DNA of 64,000 nucleotides from assembly GCA_024195265.1 (NCBI GenBank), contig JAJLRJ010000002.1:14037867-14101866 (forward strand), read 5' to 3'. The position numbers and the translations under genes were made by a program. Every line of letters begins with the position of its first letter. The stretch's first letter is position 1. Source of the DNA: Dendrophyllia cribrosa (Eukaryota; Cnidaria; Anthozoa; Scleractinia; Dendrophylliidae). The notes under the pieces were generated by a model. That model was not told the origin of the DNA, made no database searches, and was given only the letters and a program-made list of their open reading frames with translations. Positions 1-11,527 of the stretch are shown piece after piece.

Positions 1-366
1 GTTACTAGCCATGTTGACTACCAAAATTAATGGAGGCAAATTTCTTTGTCAACTGCAAAAGATAAATTAAGTGCTGAAACAATAATATTATTGTGGCACA
101 ATGTTATGCAGAAAGAAAAAAGAACAAAGCAAAACACGTACAGCTCCACGATGAGGCCATACTCAGCTAGAGACTGGATCCGAGTGTTCCCATCTCGCAC
201 TTCGATTGCAAGTGAACGCCATCTTGTTGTTCACAGGCTTCAACGATCTTCAATGGATATATAAGAGGCTTTTTTTTGTCCTCAAATTTTCATTATTTTT
301 TCATAAGTGTGATTTAATACTAGATGTTCAAAACTAGGGTAATTACTTACTTGAACTGAAGTTTTT
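1..366. other. Intergenic or intronic sequence, nothing recognised
   Basis: AT-rich sequence upstream of the retroelement remnant. A 72-codon open frame starting at 46 has no recognisable similarity and no splice context, so I do not call it. If the missing first FDPS exon lies to the left of the window, this stretch would be inside its first intron. Confidence 0.4.
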
Positions 367-1333
367 ATGGCTAGTAGAAAGAGCTCTTTGGCTTGTGAGA
401 ACTACCATTTTGATCCGGTAGGGCATTACATGATATGCGATGTAGTGGTAAATGGAAAGCTTGTAACCTTGGTAAACGTTTACGCCCCAAATGAAGATGA
501 TCCAAATTTCTTTAAAACTCTTGCTGAACACATTGAAGACTTTCAAAGTCATGTAATTTCTTCAAGTTACAAAGAGGTGTTCGGCAAGGCTGCCCTCTGT
601 CACCCTACCTATTTATACTTTCGGTTGAAGTCCTAGGGAAAGCTATCAGAACTAATACTAGCATTAAAGGAATCACCGTGAATAATACAGAAATAAAATT
701 AAGCCAATATGCGGACGAAACAACCTTGATCCTTAACGGTAATCAAGACTCTTTATCCACAGCCCTCGATACAATGAAGTTCTCAATTATTGAGAACTTC
801 ATTTTCTACTTGCCAGATATTACATATGGTGCTGCAAAAACAGTAACAAGGTCCCTCAGTTAAACATGTTTTTGGCGGTCCTCAAGTCCCAATTTCAAAT
901 TGAATCCTATAAACAAGCCCCTAATTCGAAGAAGTGGGATCCTCTAGTGCCGCTCTTTAACAATGATTGTTAGTTTTTCTGACAAGCTGTTAACAAATTA
1001 GTATACGTTCCCCATTGAGCTCCTTGCTTTTGAGAGGCTGTTGTTTTACAACATTAAACTTGTTTTCTTCTAATTTCGTTCTTGGCACTGCTCGCTCCTG
1101 ATTTTTTTTCCCATTTATTAAAAGAGAATTGTATACTGCAAAAACCACTTATCTGTCAGTTATTACTAAATACTAATATTTCCTTAAGTGTACATGATAA
1201 TAAGCATTCTATAATGCATTCTGTAATTGTTGCTTTCTGTATTAATGGTTTTGTGTTTTTTAATGTAGGCCTGCCTTGTACCTTGTATTTTGTTTGTGAT
1301 TATCAATAAGGGTTTTTGTATTAAAAAAAAAAA
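367..1333 (+). mobile_element. L1-like non-LTR retrotransposon remnant with internal deletion
   Basis: Two conserved pieces of an L1/Tx1-type ORF2 lie in order on the plus strand. The first (about 367-560) reads like the apurinic endonuclease domain, including the block LVNVYAPN. The second (about 580-850) reads like the reverse transcriptase palm, with GCPLSPYLFIL and then QYADETTLIL; the usual YADD catalytic box is changed to YADE. The sequence between them (most of the endonuclease-RT linker) is missing, and the frame shifts at the junction near 565. The tract ends with an A-run at 1322-1332, as expected of a LINE 3' end. The element is dead: deletion, stops and an altered catalytic Asp. 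Confidence 0.8.
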
Positions 1334-2333
1334 GAAAAAGAGAACTACAATTTTACTAGCCATAAGGCCTACTGATAACAAAAGTTAAGGTCGAGCCCTG
1401 CCACTTAATAATACAAAAAAAGGAAAATTTAAAAAATGAATATTTAATGAAGGATTGTGATCCTAATACAGAACAGCTATGAAATGCTAATTACACTGTA
1501 GTAATAGTGGATGTATACTGTGAAATTCATGTAATAAAAAGCATTTTATTTTCATTAACTATAGTCTACAACATTCGCATCTGTGTTCTATCAGATCTAC
1601 AGTCACTTGCCTTCTGTTCATGATATTTGTAAATCTGATTCAACCAACACAGCTGCTCATCATGTTGTAAACAGTATATAAAGCATAGTGATGTCACTAT
1701 AATTTATTTCAGTATTATCATTTCTTGGAGACCTATTTTACTGTAATAGCACAGGCACCCCAAACTCACAATAATAGCATATGATTGCAAAACGCAACCT
1801 TATTGCCATCAGGATGTGCTGTGTTCTGACGTCCTGAATTAAAAAGGTTTGTATGGGAACAGTTCTGCATTTTATGGTTACCATAGCAACTGAAATGTTT
1901 TCTCAATAAAAATAATGACTTAAATACCCTTATGTTATGTTGTTTGCTTTGTTGTTTGCACCCACTCAGCCAAATTTAATGTAATTTCAGCAGTTTTCGT
2001 TTTTGTTTTTGAGTTTCTGCTGCTAGAGGAGGCAAACAAAAACATTTCTACCATAAAAACGATACTTTGTTATTCCGAAACAAACCTGTTTATAGTTCAA
2101 GGCCTTGTCATGCAGCAGGTCAGGTTTTGCAATACTGTACTTTTATTGTAAGATTGGGCTGCCTGTGTGTATAGTCAGATTTTCCTCTGCCTGTCTTAAC
2201 ATACATCAGTCCTGTAAGTACATGTAGATGTGCCTCTTCTTGCAGACACTGAGTAATCATGGTCTTCAGTGTGTCCACCTATTGGAAGAATCAATGCAAT
2301 ACAGTAGTGTTTTTTTTTTAATTTTACTCACAG
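1334..2333. other. Sequence before the first visible FDPS exon
   Basis: No coding exon could be recognised here. I looked for a segment encoding the usual FPP synthase N-terminus ending in a Tyr-Asn-x-Pro-Gly-type sequence followed by a GT donor, and did not see one. The last bases are a T-rich tract and CAG acceptor for the exon starting at 2334, so this is most likely the end of FDPS intron 1. Confidence 0.45.
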
Positions 2334-5300
2334 GGAAAAGGAATCGTGGTCTTTCTGTGATTGGTTCATTGCGTCATCTCATAAGCCCTGATAAACCGGC
2401 AGAAGAAGATGTAAAAACTGCAGTTATACTGGGCTGGTGTGTGGAATGGGTAAGCTAATACGTACTTACCAAAAGCCTTTAGAAATGGGACCCTCCTATT
2501 GGCAAAAAAATGTTATTAAGAAAACTGACCCCCATGGTCCTGTTCAGGTAGTTTATTTATGGTATATGTACATGTATGTAATAATAATGCATTTAATATA
2601 TTCTCACTTTAGCAGACAGTGTCCTGTTTATTACATTTATGGATGCCAACACTGACAGTTCTAGATCTTATTGAGGTCCACTTAACAAAAACACACACTA
2701 GAATTACCTAAAGTTCCGGTAGTAACGACCCTCGTTACTTTCGGGATTAGCAGCCTTTGGGGCTCGTTTCTTCATCTTAACTGCACATGCACCTGCATTA
2801 GCCATTTCAAATGATGTTTCATTTCCTTTTAAATATAGCTTGTTGGATATTTAATAATGATTGTTTAGTTTTAATTTACTTTAATTAATGAGTGTGGGAG
2901 TGGTGGTGGGTGGTGGGTTGTTGGTTGTTGTTCCATGGCCACTCTTAAAAAACAATTTTTAAAATACTTCATATCAACACAGATATGTTATTCCAGCAAT
3001 AAAAGATCTTTTTTCTTTTTTTTTTTTTTCCAGTTACAAGCATTCTTTCTGGTTGCTGATGATATAATGGATGAATCGTTAACAAGGAGAGGGAAGCCTT
3101 GCTGGTACAAAGTGGTGAGTGATCAGGCTTTTTTAACCCACAAGGCACAAGGATGTATCCAATATTTATGCCAAACAACTAATTGCTTATGCACATCCTT
3201 ATAGTGCTTGCAATTTGTTTTGCGATATCTTGCCATGTCATGTATTAGTGCTATATACCCGTGCTATAGTGCCAAAGGAGAAATGGGATGGTATGTAGCA
3301 GATCCAAGTTAAAAACTTTAAAACTTGATGAAATTATTTACTTTTAGCTTGTGAATACACGAAACGTAATGAACGTGCTATAACAGATGGGAACAAATAT
3401 GCAAATTTTCACTTATTCTATCGGCTTTAACATTTATTGGTAATTCCGCTGACCAGCAGTGTGACCTTTTACCCCTTCCAAATACAAAGAAATATAGATT
3501 GGGAATACTTGACCACCAAAAAAGAGGACATTATTAACACTACATGTATACAAAGAAAAAGGAGAAGGAATATACTGCTTTACCACGCTGATGGAGGTAC
3601 ATGTACTGTACAAGGTGTTGTATTGATGTTTTATGTTTGGAGTCCTTCGATGGAAAATTGAAATTGATTTGAGGACCAAATGGACTTTTAACCATAAACA
3701 CCCGCGGGTTAAATATTAAAATTTAACCACATTAATCACTTGAATATGAATTTGCTGGTCCAGTAGTGTAGGGCACTGTACATGTATTTCTCAACCAGTG
3801 CTACCAGGAGTGCTGGCCCATGTTTGATCTCGGTAAAGTCTAAAAGACCTCAAACAATTTTTTTTTCCTTTCTTTTATTTTTAAATACAGAAATTTGATA
3901 AAGTTGGCAACCTTTATCTAAAAACTTAATTTATGGTGGCTGTATATAGTTTTTTGGTGTGGGAGGCATGGGCACGAAAATGGCGCGTAACTAAAATGTT
4001 TATCCGCACATTCCACCAGAATCAATTTTTATAAAAAGTGACAAATTGGTAGGATTTTCTTGGTTCATGATCACAAAACAAAGACAACATTTTTTGTACA
4101 TAAACAAACCCAATAAACGTAAAAAATGATAAGTGAGTAAATTGCCGAAAGTTATGAACCGATTTCTTTATGGCTTTGTTAGATTAGACTTTAGTTACTG
4201 AATGTTTCTTCTGTTACACCAAAAATAGTGAATATTGACCGTGTAATAACCAAGAAAATCCGTTGAGAGGTTTGCTAGCCTTGAACAACAAGCCCAACAA
4301 CTCAATCATTGGTTGCCATGGTAACGAGACAAGACTGCCAAATTAGACTTCTCCGTAAACGAGAAAGCCTGTAAGCTATGTGTATGTGTATATTATGCCT
4401 AGTATCGCGCAACAAAACTCTTGAAATACAGCGATAAGATAGACGTGTATATTTTATTTGGAAGACTGGCCAATAACTATATAGAGCCACCTTAAGTACT
4501 TTTAATTGCAACCTACATGTAAAACATTGGACTCTAAAAATCTGTTGCGATTTTTGTCATTAAAGTTATTTATTAATATGGATGTGTTCCTCAAGTGTAT
4601 ACCTCTATATATACCATGAATTTTTAGTGGGTGAATAATCTATTATTTAGAGTGTTACATATTTACGAGTTGGGTCATAGAAGCCTTTGATCTAAACAAA
4701 TTACGTACAGCCACTGAGATCATTTTGAGTGACAAGTGCCACTAATTAATTTAATAATAATTTGTCAAATTCTGGTTATTTTAATCCAAAATACATTCAT
4801 TTAAATCTGATTAGCCTTAGACTGAAATCTGGGTATTTTTGGACCACATTTTTTATCTCCAAATTGAAGTCAGTGACTCCCTATTTTTGGCATTCCGACA
4901 AAGGTTATTCATCAACTGGCTGTGGCAGAAGTTTGAAAAAATCTGTGTAGTAGAAGGTTTTCGCACAAATGCCTTTAAGTGAACAGCGCTTTATCTAAAA
5001 TTGGCGTGTCGCTTTTCTTCATCCCACTATCCCACTTACATGTAAGTTCTGCCAAACTCACGGAAAATAGTTGTAAGCACAAAGCAGTTGTTTATCTACA
5101 TCTTGTACAGGTAAAATTATCATTCAGATCAATGTAAATGTTTGTATGCCAATGAGCGTGTGTATTATCAGTGTCGTTATGTTTAATAATTAAAAATATT
5201 ATATAATGTTTAATTAATTTGTTAATAAAATTTCTTTTTAGACTGGAATTGGCAATATTGCTATCAATGACTTTCTTCTCATAGAAGCAACTATTTACAA

Positions 5301-6079
5301 ACTTCTTAAGAAACATGTCCTTCAAAAACCATACTATGTTGATGTGTTGGATTTGTTTCATGAGGTATGATTAACACCACAGTAGACTGTAAAACAGTCA
5401 ATTAGACTATGGTTATACTAACTTTTTCACTTTAATTTTGAACAATTTTCCAACTTTCAAGACAAAACAAAACGTCCGAAAAATTTGAATGTCCAAACAA
5501 AAGTCTGAACATTGTTATCAAGGCTTTTTGCACTTACCGTACATTTATTTAAGTTGACAACATATACATTTAGTATTTATTTAGCAGTTATTTCACATTC
5601 AAGATCTCTTAGCACTTCATAAGAGTGTTATATACTAATCTAATATTTTTCATTTTGTTAATCAATCTAGGTGACATATCAAACTGCAACTGGACAAACG
5701 TTGGACCTAATTACTCAGCCTGGGAATAATTTTGAGAATTTTACAATGGAGCGGTAAATTTTTAATAATTCATCTTTGTAATAGCATCATTTCCATTTAA
5801 CTGTCCAGTTGTGCTTGCTTTACAGACAAGTCTTATAATAATGAAAATTATAGTTTTCCCCCAACTTCTAAGATATCGATGTAACAACTAGAATGTGCTA
5901 GCCTGAAGGTCTTCTCACTAGCCCAAATAATTTTCCACTAGCACGATTAATTACATCAGACAATTAATTACTCATGCACGTAGCGGCATAAGTTATAAAA
6001 TGGCCTCTGTTTTTCTTTTTTTAATAATCATGCGCAAAGCGCAATGAGTTAAAAAATGCCCTTCGTTTTTCTTTTTTTC

Positions 6080-6120
<41 letters not shown>

Positions 6121-9100
6121 TTTATTTTTGGTGTCACGATTTTGCATGCAAATGTATGCACGCATATTTTAAATTGTGCACTTCTGGTTCATAGCTTTGC
6201 CATTAACACTTCCTGTTTAGTGACTTCTGGCTACTCCCACTTCCGGTAAAACAGCATTACTGAAGTGTCACAATAGCGTCTCCTACAACCCTACTTACAT
6301 TACTACTGTTCACATTAGGTATATACAGACTTAGAAGAATCACTGGCTTCTTTGTGGTACAGCCTTCATTTACATGACATTCAATAGTAAACAACATGGT
6401 TTGCAGGAACGATGACTGAATGAAAGGAGTAACTCTTCTCCATGTCGGACATCTTCTTATCATGTTTAAAATATATCATAAAACTTTCTTATGCATGCAC
6501 ATGAGTATAGGCTGCTTGAAGCCTCCTGTTAATTAAAAAAACTTCACATCACTTGCTTGTTGGGAAAGTGAAGATTTAGAATCTACTCACCTAACAGGAA
6601 AATCCACTAGCCCGGGCTACTGGACACGCCTTTCTTTGCACATTGCCCCCCACCCCCACCCGACACACAAATTCCAGTGCTTCGTACTTTCCTTCAGAAA
6701 CTTTTGCTTTCGAGACCCCTTCCGCTCGGAAATGAATTTGATGTACTGTGTAGAACTTTGTGAAATCATTTTCTTTTCAGGTACAAAACAATAGTGAAAT
6801 TCAAAACTGCATTTTATTCCTTTTATCTGCCAGTGGCCTTGGCAATGTACATGGTGAGATCTTAAATGTTCTTCTGTGTTTCCTAGTATTTTTTGTGTTT
6901 ATTTCATGAAAATATAATATCATATCAATAGCTAATAACTGTTCCTACTATATAAACTAAACTATTATTTATAGCCATTCTGACATTATAGTGACTGACT
7001 GGCAGGAACCTTTTATATTTTGTTCTTTTTTTGTAGGCTGGTGTAAAGGACACGCAGTCTCATAAAAATGCAAAGGAGATTTTGCTGGCAATGGGGGAGT
7101 TTTTTCAAATTCAGGTGCGAATTAAGCATACCGGTAAATAACACTTCTTCGTCTGTCTATCAAAACAATAAATTACTGCAATTGACCAATATCACGCTAG
7201 TATGGCACAAAAATATATATTTGGTTTATTGGGGAAAAGAGCCCAGCATCAAATTCAGCATATCGATATTAGTAAAACTACAAAGTTTTGTAAAGATTGC
7301 TAGAAAACTGACCAAGATATGAAATTTTGAAACTGAGCATTTTTACAAAGAAATGTATGGTGGACAGGAAAAAGATTGCCCGTCCAGCCTCGTTTTCGTG
7401 TTTTTCCCATACATTTCTTTGTAAAAATTAGGCCAGAGTACTAAGTTTCAAAAGCTCATATCTCCGTCAGTATACGAGCAATCTTTACAAAACCTTACAG
7501 TTTTACTAATATTGATGTGCTGATTTTGATACTGGACTCTTTTCCCCAATAAATTAAATATATTTTCATGCCATGCTAGCGTGATATTGGTGTATAGCAA
7601 GATGTAATTGTTACTAACAATAATTGAAGGGCTCCCGGCAAGAACGTCCTAAGTACTTTGTTGGAACATTTTCACTGAAATCTTGGATTTTTGGCCTCAA
7701 AAGGGACTCACTTGCCAAAATTATGACTGGATCATGAAAAATGGCTAAAAGGATTTCAACCAGGTAAACAAATCTTCCATCTTTGAATAGAATAAAATTT
7801 TATCTTGAAAAGATACATAGGGTGTCCAAAGGCCCAAAACATTTCTTCCAAGATGTGGATTTTCTTCCCCATTTTGTATCTGTTTTAAGTACCTTAACAA
7901 TAATATATCATTAATTTGACAAAACGGTGCTTTTAAAGGCCTGAAACAAATTTAGTGAAAGTTGCCAAAAAAATACTTAGGACGTTCTTGCCAGGAGCCC
8001 TTCAATGATAATGGTTATAACTGAGCCTTAGACATTGTGTAGATTACAATCTGCTAAAACTAGATGAATTCATTGTCTTCTAACCTTGCAATTGTTTTAT
8101 GGCCTCAGGATGACTACCTGGACTGCTATGGTGACCCTGCAGTGACCGGAAAAGTTGGAACAGATATTGAAGAAAAGAAATGTTCATGGCTGGTAGTGCA
8201 AGCCCTGCAGAGAATATCCACAGACCAGATGCAAATATTGAAGGTACAAATCCTGTCGTTATTAATATATACTAGCCTCATGTGCTTGGGAGTGTATAAC
8301 AAGTCCAAATAAGGCCTGTTCAGGAAGCCACTGTATGCCATATTGGTAACAACACCATGTGCCATGCCTGAGCGGAGTTTTTCAGCATGACACATCAGGT
8401 GAAAAATTAATTCTTTGCACTAAGTGATGAACTTTAGTTTTCCCATACCTTTGTCTTTTGGTAATTGCCCCTTGCTCAATTGCTCTCACCTCATTGTATG
8501 TGGCACTTTAATTTGCTATTACAGTGTGTTTATCTATTTTTCATATTTCACATTTCACATATTTTTTTTCCCTGAAACCCTAAATAATTATTTTTACATT
8601 CAGGAATATAAATTATAGTATTTAAAGTTATACAGAGTAATTGGAAATTAAATATATCTTCATTAGTTCTGGGAAGGAGAGGGGTACATTATGTAACTTG
8701 TGACCAATACTTTGCCCCTTTTAATACTAAATTAATAATTATTACAATAAAGAAACTATTATTTTTATTATCATTATTATTATTCTACTTTTAAAACAAA
8801 ATAGAAATAAAGGAAAATTAAAAAAAAAAAATAAGCAGAAATAAGGATAAAGGGTTATGTAAAAAAAAGTAATAAGATAGTGTGCCTCTTTATAACCAGT
8901 TGTTTTTCTATTTTGTCTACTTGTTGTCATCTCACGTTAATGCCTCAGATTTTTCCCGTCCTTTACCCCACCCCCGGTTCTCCCGGGATCCTTATGTTCT
9001 CTATCGTGATTTCTTTTGTCACATATTTTTCTTTTGTTGTTGTTGGGTTTCTTTTTTTCAGGACAATTATGGAGTAAAATGTCCAGCGTCATCAGAAAAA

Positions 9101-9262
9101 GTCAAGGAATTATATCAAGAACTAAACCTGAAGAAAGTTTTTCAAGAATACGAAGAGGAAAGTTACAAAAGCATTCTCGAACTCATATCACATAAATCTG
9201 AGAATCTGCCAAAGGAAATGTTCTTAGAATTTGTGAAGAAAATCTACAAGCGAGATAAATAA
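2334..9262 (+). CDS. FDPS: Farnesyl diphosphate synthase (5' end missing)
   Basis: Condenses IPP with DMAPP and then GPP to farnesyl diphosphate in the mevalonate pathway, feeding sterols, prenylation, dolichol and ubiquinone. Exons: 2334-2449, 3034-3114, 5242-5364, 5671-5753, 6781-6853, 7037-7114, 8109-8243, 9062-9262. All have GT-AG borders and keep one frame. Landmarks: GKRNRG (IPP-binding basic patch) in the first visible exon; the first Asp-rich motif DDIMD at 3058-3072, with Phe-Phe at the -5/-4 positions that limit chain length to C15; [18 protein letters not shown]; the second Asp-rich motif DDYLD at 8109-8123; TGKVGTDI; and the basic C-terminus KIYKRDK. About 295 residues are visible against roughly 350 for the family, so some 55 N-terminal residues are absent: the first visible exon starts inside a codon, needing an upstream exon. 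No catalytic residue is missing. The Phe pair argues for FPP rather than GGPP synthase. Confidence 0.96.
2450..5241 (+). other. FDPS introns after the first and second visible exons
   Basis: The two introns (2450-3033 and 3115-5241) are AT-rich. The first holds a G/T-rich tract (about 2890-2930) and a polypyrimidine run before the acceptor at 3033. The second contains no recognisable repeat family or coding exon; its short open frames are noise. Confidence 0.6.
6081..6122. repeat. (TAT)n microsatellite in FDPS intron
   Basis: About 14 uninterrupted copies of a TAT trinucleotide in the intron between 5754 and 6780. The sequence 5' of it contains two diverged copies of a roughly 35-bp segment (about 5980 and 6040) with the words GCGCAATGAGTTA and GGCATAAGTTATA, which look like remnants of one older repeat. 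Confidence 0.85.
7167..7607. repeat. Long imperfect fold-back (inverted repeat) in FDPS intron
   Basis: The left arm (about 7167-7360) and right arm (about 7408-7607) are reverse complements with scattered mismatches around a spacer of about 45 bp. Recognisable mirrored words: CCAATATCACGCTAG at the left against CTAGCGTGATATTGG at the right, and ATTTTTACAAAGAAATGTAT against ATACATTTCTTTGTAAAAAT next to the spacer. It behaves as a fold-back DNA element; no coding capacity. Confidence 0.8.
7623..8006. mobile_element. MITE with ~36-bp terminal inverted repeats in FDPS intron
   Basis: Both ends carry ATTGAAGGGCTCC(C/T)GGCAAGAACGTCC-type inverted repeats (7623-7658 and 7971-8006), nearly perfect over 36 bp, around 310 bp of non-coding sequence. 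It sits beside the fold-back element in the same intron (7115-8108). The outer ten bases match those of the larger element at 11528-12923, suggesting one transposase family. No unambiguous target duplication. Confidence 0.8.
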
Positions 9263-9454
9263 TAAACAACTGAGGAGGCAATTTTAGGATGAGCAATTGA
9301 AAATGTCTGGCAAAACTTCTGCAACGTGTGGGAACTTCTGGGGCAATTAATATGGGGTAATGGGGTTGTGATAAAGAAATAATTGAAATACAGTATAAGA
9401 TTACGTCGTTTTGTTAGCAAGTTGCATACGACAGGTGTTAGCAAATTTTTTTTT

Positions 9455-9460
9455 AATAAA
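9455..9460 (+). terminator. Likely polyadenylation signal of FDPS
   Basis: AATAAA about 195 bp after the FDPS stop codon, followed by a T/GT-rich stretch (about 9478-9510) that fits a downstream element. Another AATAAA overlaps the stop codon (9261-9266) and would give almost no 3' UTR, so the distal site is preferred. Confidence 0.55.
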
Positions 9461-10392
9461 GTAGAATGGAAGATATCTTTTATGATGTGTCGGTCTTTGT
9501 TTTATTTATCGTTGTGCTGGGTTTAATGTCTGAAAAATCAACGAACTATTGCGATATCCTTTCCCAGCAGCGTTAGGTAACAAAAGTGTTTATAGGTTAT
9601 TTTATTTAGGTACCGGGCTTAAGATAGCCTGCAAAGTAAACCCTATTTTTTCTCTAAAACATTACCGTAGATGCACCGCGCGGAGTGAGGCACAAAACGC
9701 CGAAACTGGCGAGGTGAGTTTGCGCGCTAAATTACGAGCAGACCCACGAGGGGATACCTCATAGCAAGTCGAGTGAACAAAAAACGTCATGGTCTCGAAA
9801 AAAAAAACACCCCAGGTGGACACAATTTTGTAGATTATCCAGAAACATATAGTGCCAATGAAACCACTGTTCAAGATCTTTCATTTCAATGCTTGTACTT
9901 GTGGTATTTATGCACCTGATGAAGTTGAATTCACTTCCCTGACTTTCGACTCCCAAAATCAAACCGCAGTCAAGTGTGAATGGCGGGCCGGACGAAGAAA
10001 CCCCTGTACTGGGAAAGGATTCCAAAATACTCGTATCGTGGAGAATTTTGTCACGCGACGCACAATGAAATGGTAATTGACGCCGTGTTTGTATTCTGGC
10101 AACTTAAAACCGAAGCATGTTTTACGCGACAAAATGTTTCAGGATTTTTGAAGTATTTCACGCCCCCGCGCCCGCCCCGCCATTTTGAAAGCGGAGAAGA
10201 GCCTGGGGACTAGGTTGGTATTGTATTCAGAATACATTACACATCAATATACAGTGAAAAGAAAATATATACCTAATTCAATAAAGGTTGCTTTGGGCAT
10301 TGGGCGTTGAGAAGCTATTGTTTGGCGGTCACTCAAGCAAAGCATTGCATTGTGTTCCGTATTCTCTGTTTTCGAATTACCCATAATACACT
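9461..10392. other. FDPS 3' flank, no gene seen
   Basis: No supported gene. Overlapping 70-90 codon open frames on both strands (9549-10213) have no recognisable product. The stretch includes a GC-richer patch at about 9660-9770 and another at 9970-10210. It ends in the direct repeat (10380-10392) that flanks the Penelope-derived element. Confidence 0.5.
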
Positions 10393-10621
10393 GTGGTGCT
10401 GCGTCGGTGGGGGTGAAGCACAAGAATTTGGTTTTATCGACTGAGTCGATAAGGTAAATTAACCACCGTAAAAAGATTCGAGAAAGCTGACGTTTCGAGC
10501 GCTTGCCCTTCGTCGGAGCGAATCCGACGAAGGGCTAGCGCTCGAAACGTCAGCTTTCTCGAATCTATTTATGGTGGTTAATTTACCTTATCGACTCAGT
10601 CGATAAAACCAAATTCTTGTG
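10393..10621. mobile_element. Penelope-end-derived palindromic element with 13-bp target duplication
   Basis: A nearly perfect 205-bp palindrome (10418-10622) preceded by the family end GTGGTGCTGCGTCGGTGG. The unit is flanked by identical 13-bp direct repeats, CCCATAATACACT, at 10380-10392 and 10622-10634, which mark a real insertion. Each arm carries the core CCGACGA-stem-GAAACGTC (right arm 10524-10551), resembling a hammerhead ribozyme core. The same family end follows the Penelope-like C-terminal coding remnant at 55850-56184, which gives the assignment. Two head-to-head copies of the terminal region fit the inverted arrangements known for Penelope-like retroelements. Confidence 0.7.
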
Positions 10622-10634
10622 CCCATAATACACT

Positions 10635-11103
10635 TTGTATGCCCCCCAAATTTTGCATAAACTATTGTTTGTAAATGCTCTTGGGTGGACTGCATATTCC
10701 CATATTGTATTATGGGCAATTCGAAAATAGAGAATGCCCAACTCTTGGTTTTCACGTGACGTCATCAAATTCGAAAATCATAAATTGTAATGCCTTCTGA
10801 ATTTGTATGTCCACCAGGTTGAAGATGACTTAAATCTTTTCACAAGTATCCAACCCGGTAGCGTCTTTCGTTTTGAAAATACAGCATTTTGAATTTCTGA
10901 CTTTTCACCCTACGTGACACCAACATGGCGTCCGTGACAAAGCTTTTTCCTATGAAACAAGGGCCTCTCCTCGTGATTTTTGGCACTTTGGGCAGTTAAA
11001 GTATTAGGAATGCAGTTTATGCGAATGAATAGTAGTTCACGAGAGAAAAGTAATCGCTTTCAGAGCGAAAGTGAAGTCCAGATGTTTTTATTGATTTCCG
11101 GCG
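10635..11103. other. Intergenic, nothing recognised
   Basis: Unique-looking sequence between the Penelope-derived palindrome and the 11.1-kb palindrome. It includes a CACGTGACGTCATC word at about 10754-10767 (CRE-like). No coding exon or repeat family recognised. Confidence 0.4.
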
Positions 11104-11140
11104 GCCATCTTGGTGCCCCTCGGAGGGGCACCAAGATGGC
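11104..11140. repeat. Perfect short palindrome, 18-bp arms
   Basis: GCCATCTTGGTGCCCCTC (11104-11121) faces its exact reverse complement (11123-11140) across one base. The arms contain GCCATCTTGG, a YY1-like word common in repeats. A diverged half-copy (TTGGTGTCCCTCC) precedes the second tandem unit at about 11312, showing the palindrome was part of the duplicated unit. Confidence 0.85.
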
Positions 11141-11518
11141 GTTTCCATACAAAGCTCTGTAAATTTGAGTCGAGTGCTTCGGCGAATAATTCAACAACGG
11201 GATACTGCACAGATCTGAGACTTAGCGAAGTTTTTTATTTGTTACTCTTTTATAACATTACAAATTATTGGCTTCTTTCACTAAATAGTTTCGATTCTAA
11301 AACATTATATCTTGGTGTCCCTCCAGGATGGCGTTTCCATACAAAGCTCTGTAAATTTGAGTCGAATGCTTCGGCGAATAATTCAACAACGGAATATTGC
11401 ACAGATCTGAGACTTCGCGAAGTTGTTTATTTGTTACTCTTTTATAACATTACAAATTATTGGCTTCCTTCGCTAATTCGTTTCGATTTTAAAATTTTAT
11501 GGCGTGACAGTGAAAACC
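11135..11518. repeat. Two-copy tandem repeat, period 192 bp
   Basis: Unit 1 (11135-11326) and unit 2 (11327 to about 11518) align without large gaps, sharing long runs such as GCGTTTCCATACAAAGCTCT and AACATTACAAATTATTGGCT. A 138-codon open frame spans both copies simply because 192 is divisible by three; I see no protein similarity and do not call it a gene. Confidence 0.85.
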
Positions 11519-11527
11519 AAGAATGAC

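Noticed and set aside
2228..2333. Upstream extension of the first visible FDPS exon
   Set aside because: Reads through a T-rich tract and CAG acceptor; the sequence does not resemble the FPP synthase N-terminus.
9852..10213. Overlapping 70-80 codon plus-strand frames after FDPS
   Set aside because: No recognisable protein, no consistent splice signals.
11110..11526. 138-codon frame over the tandem repeat
   Set aside because: Open because the 192-bp unit is a multiple of three; repeats itself and has no similarity.
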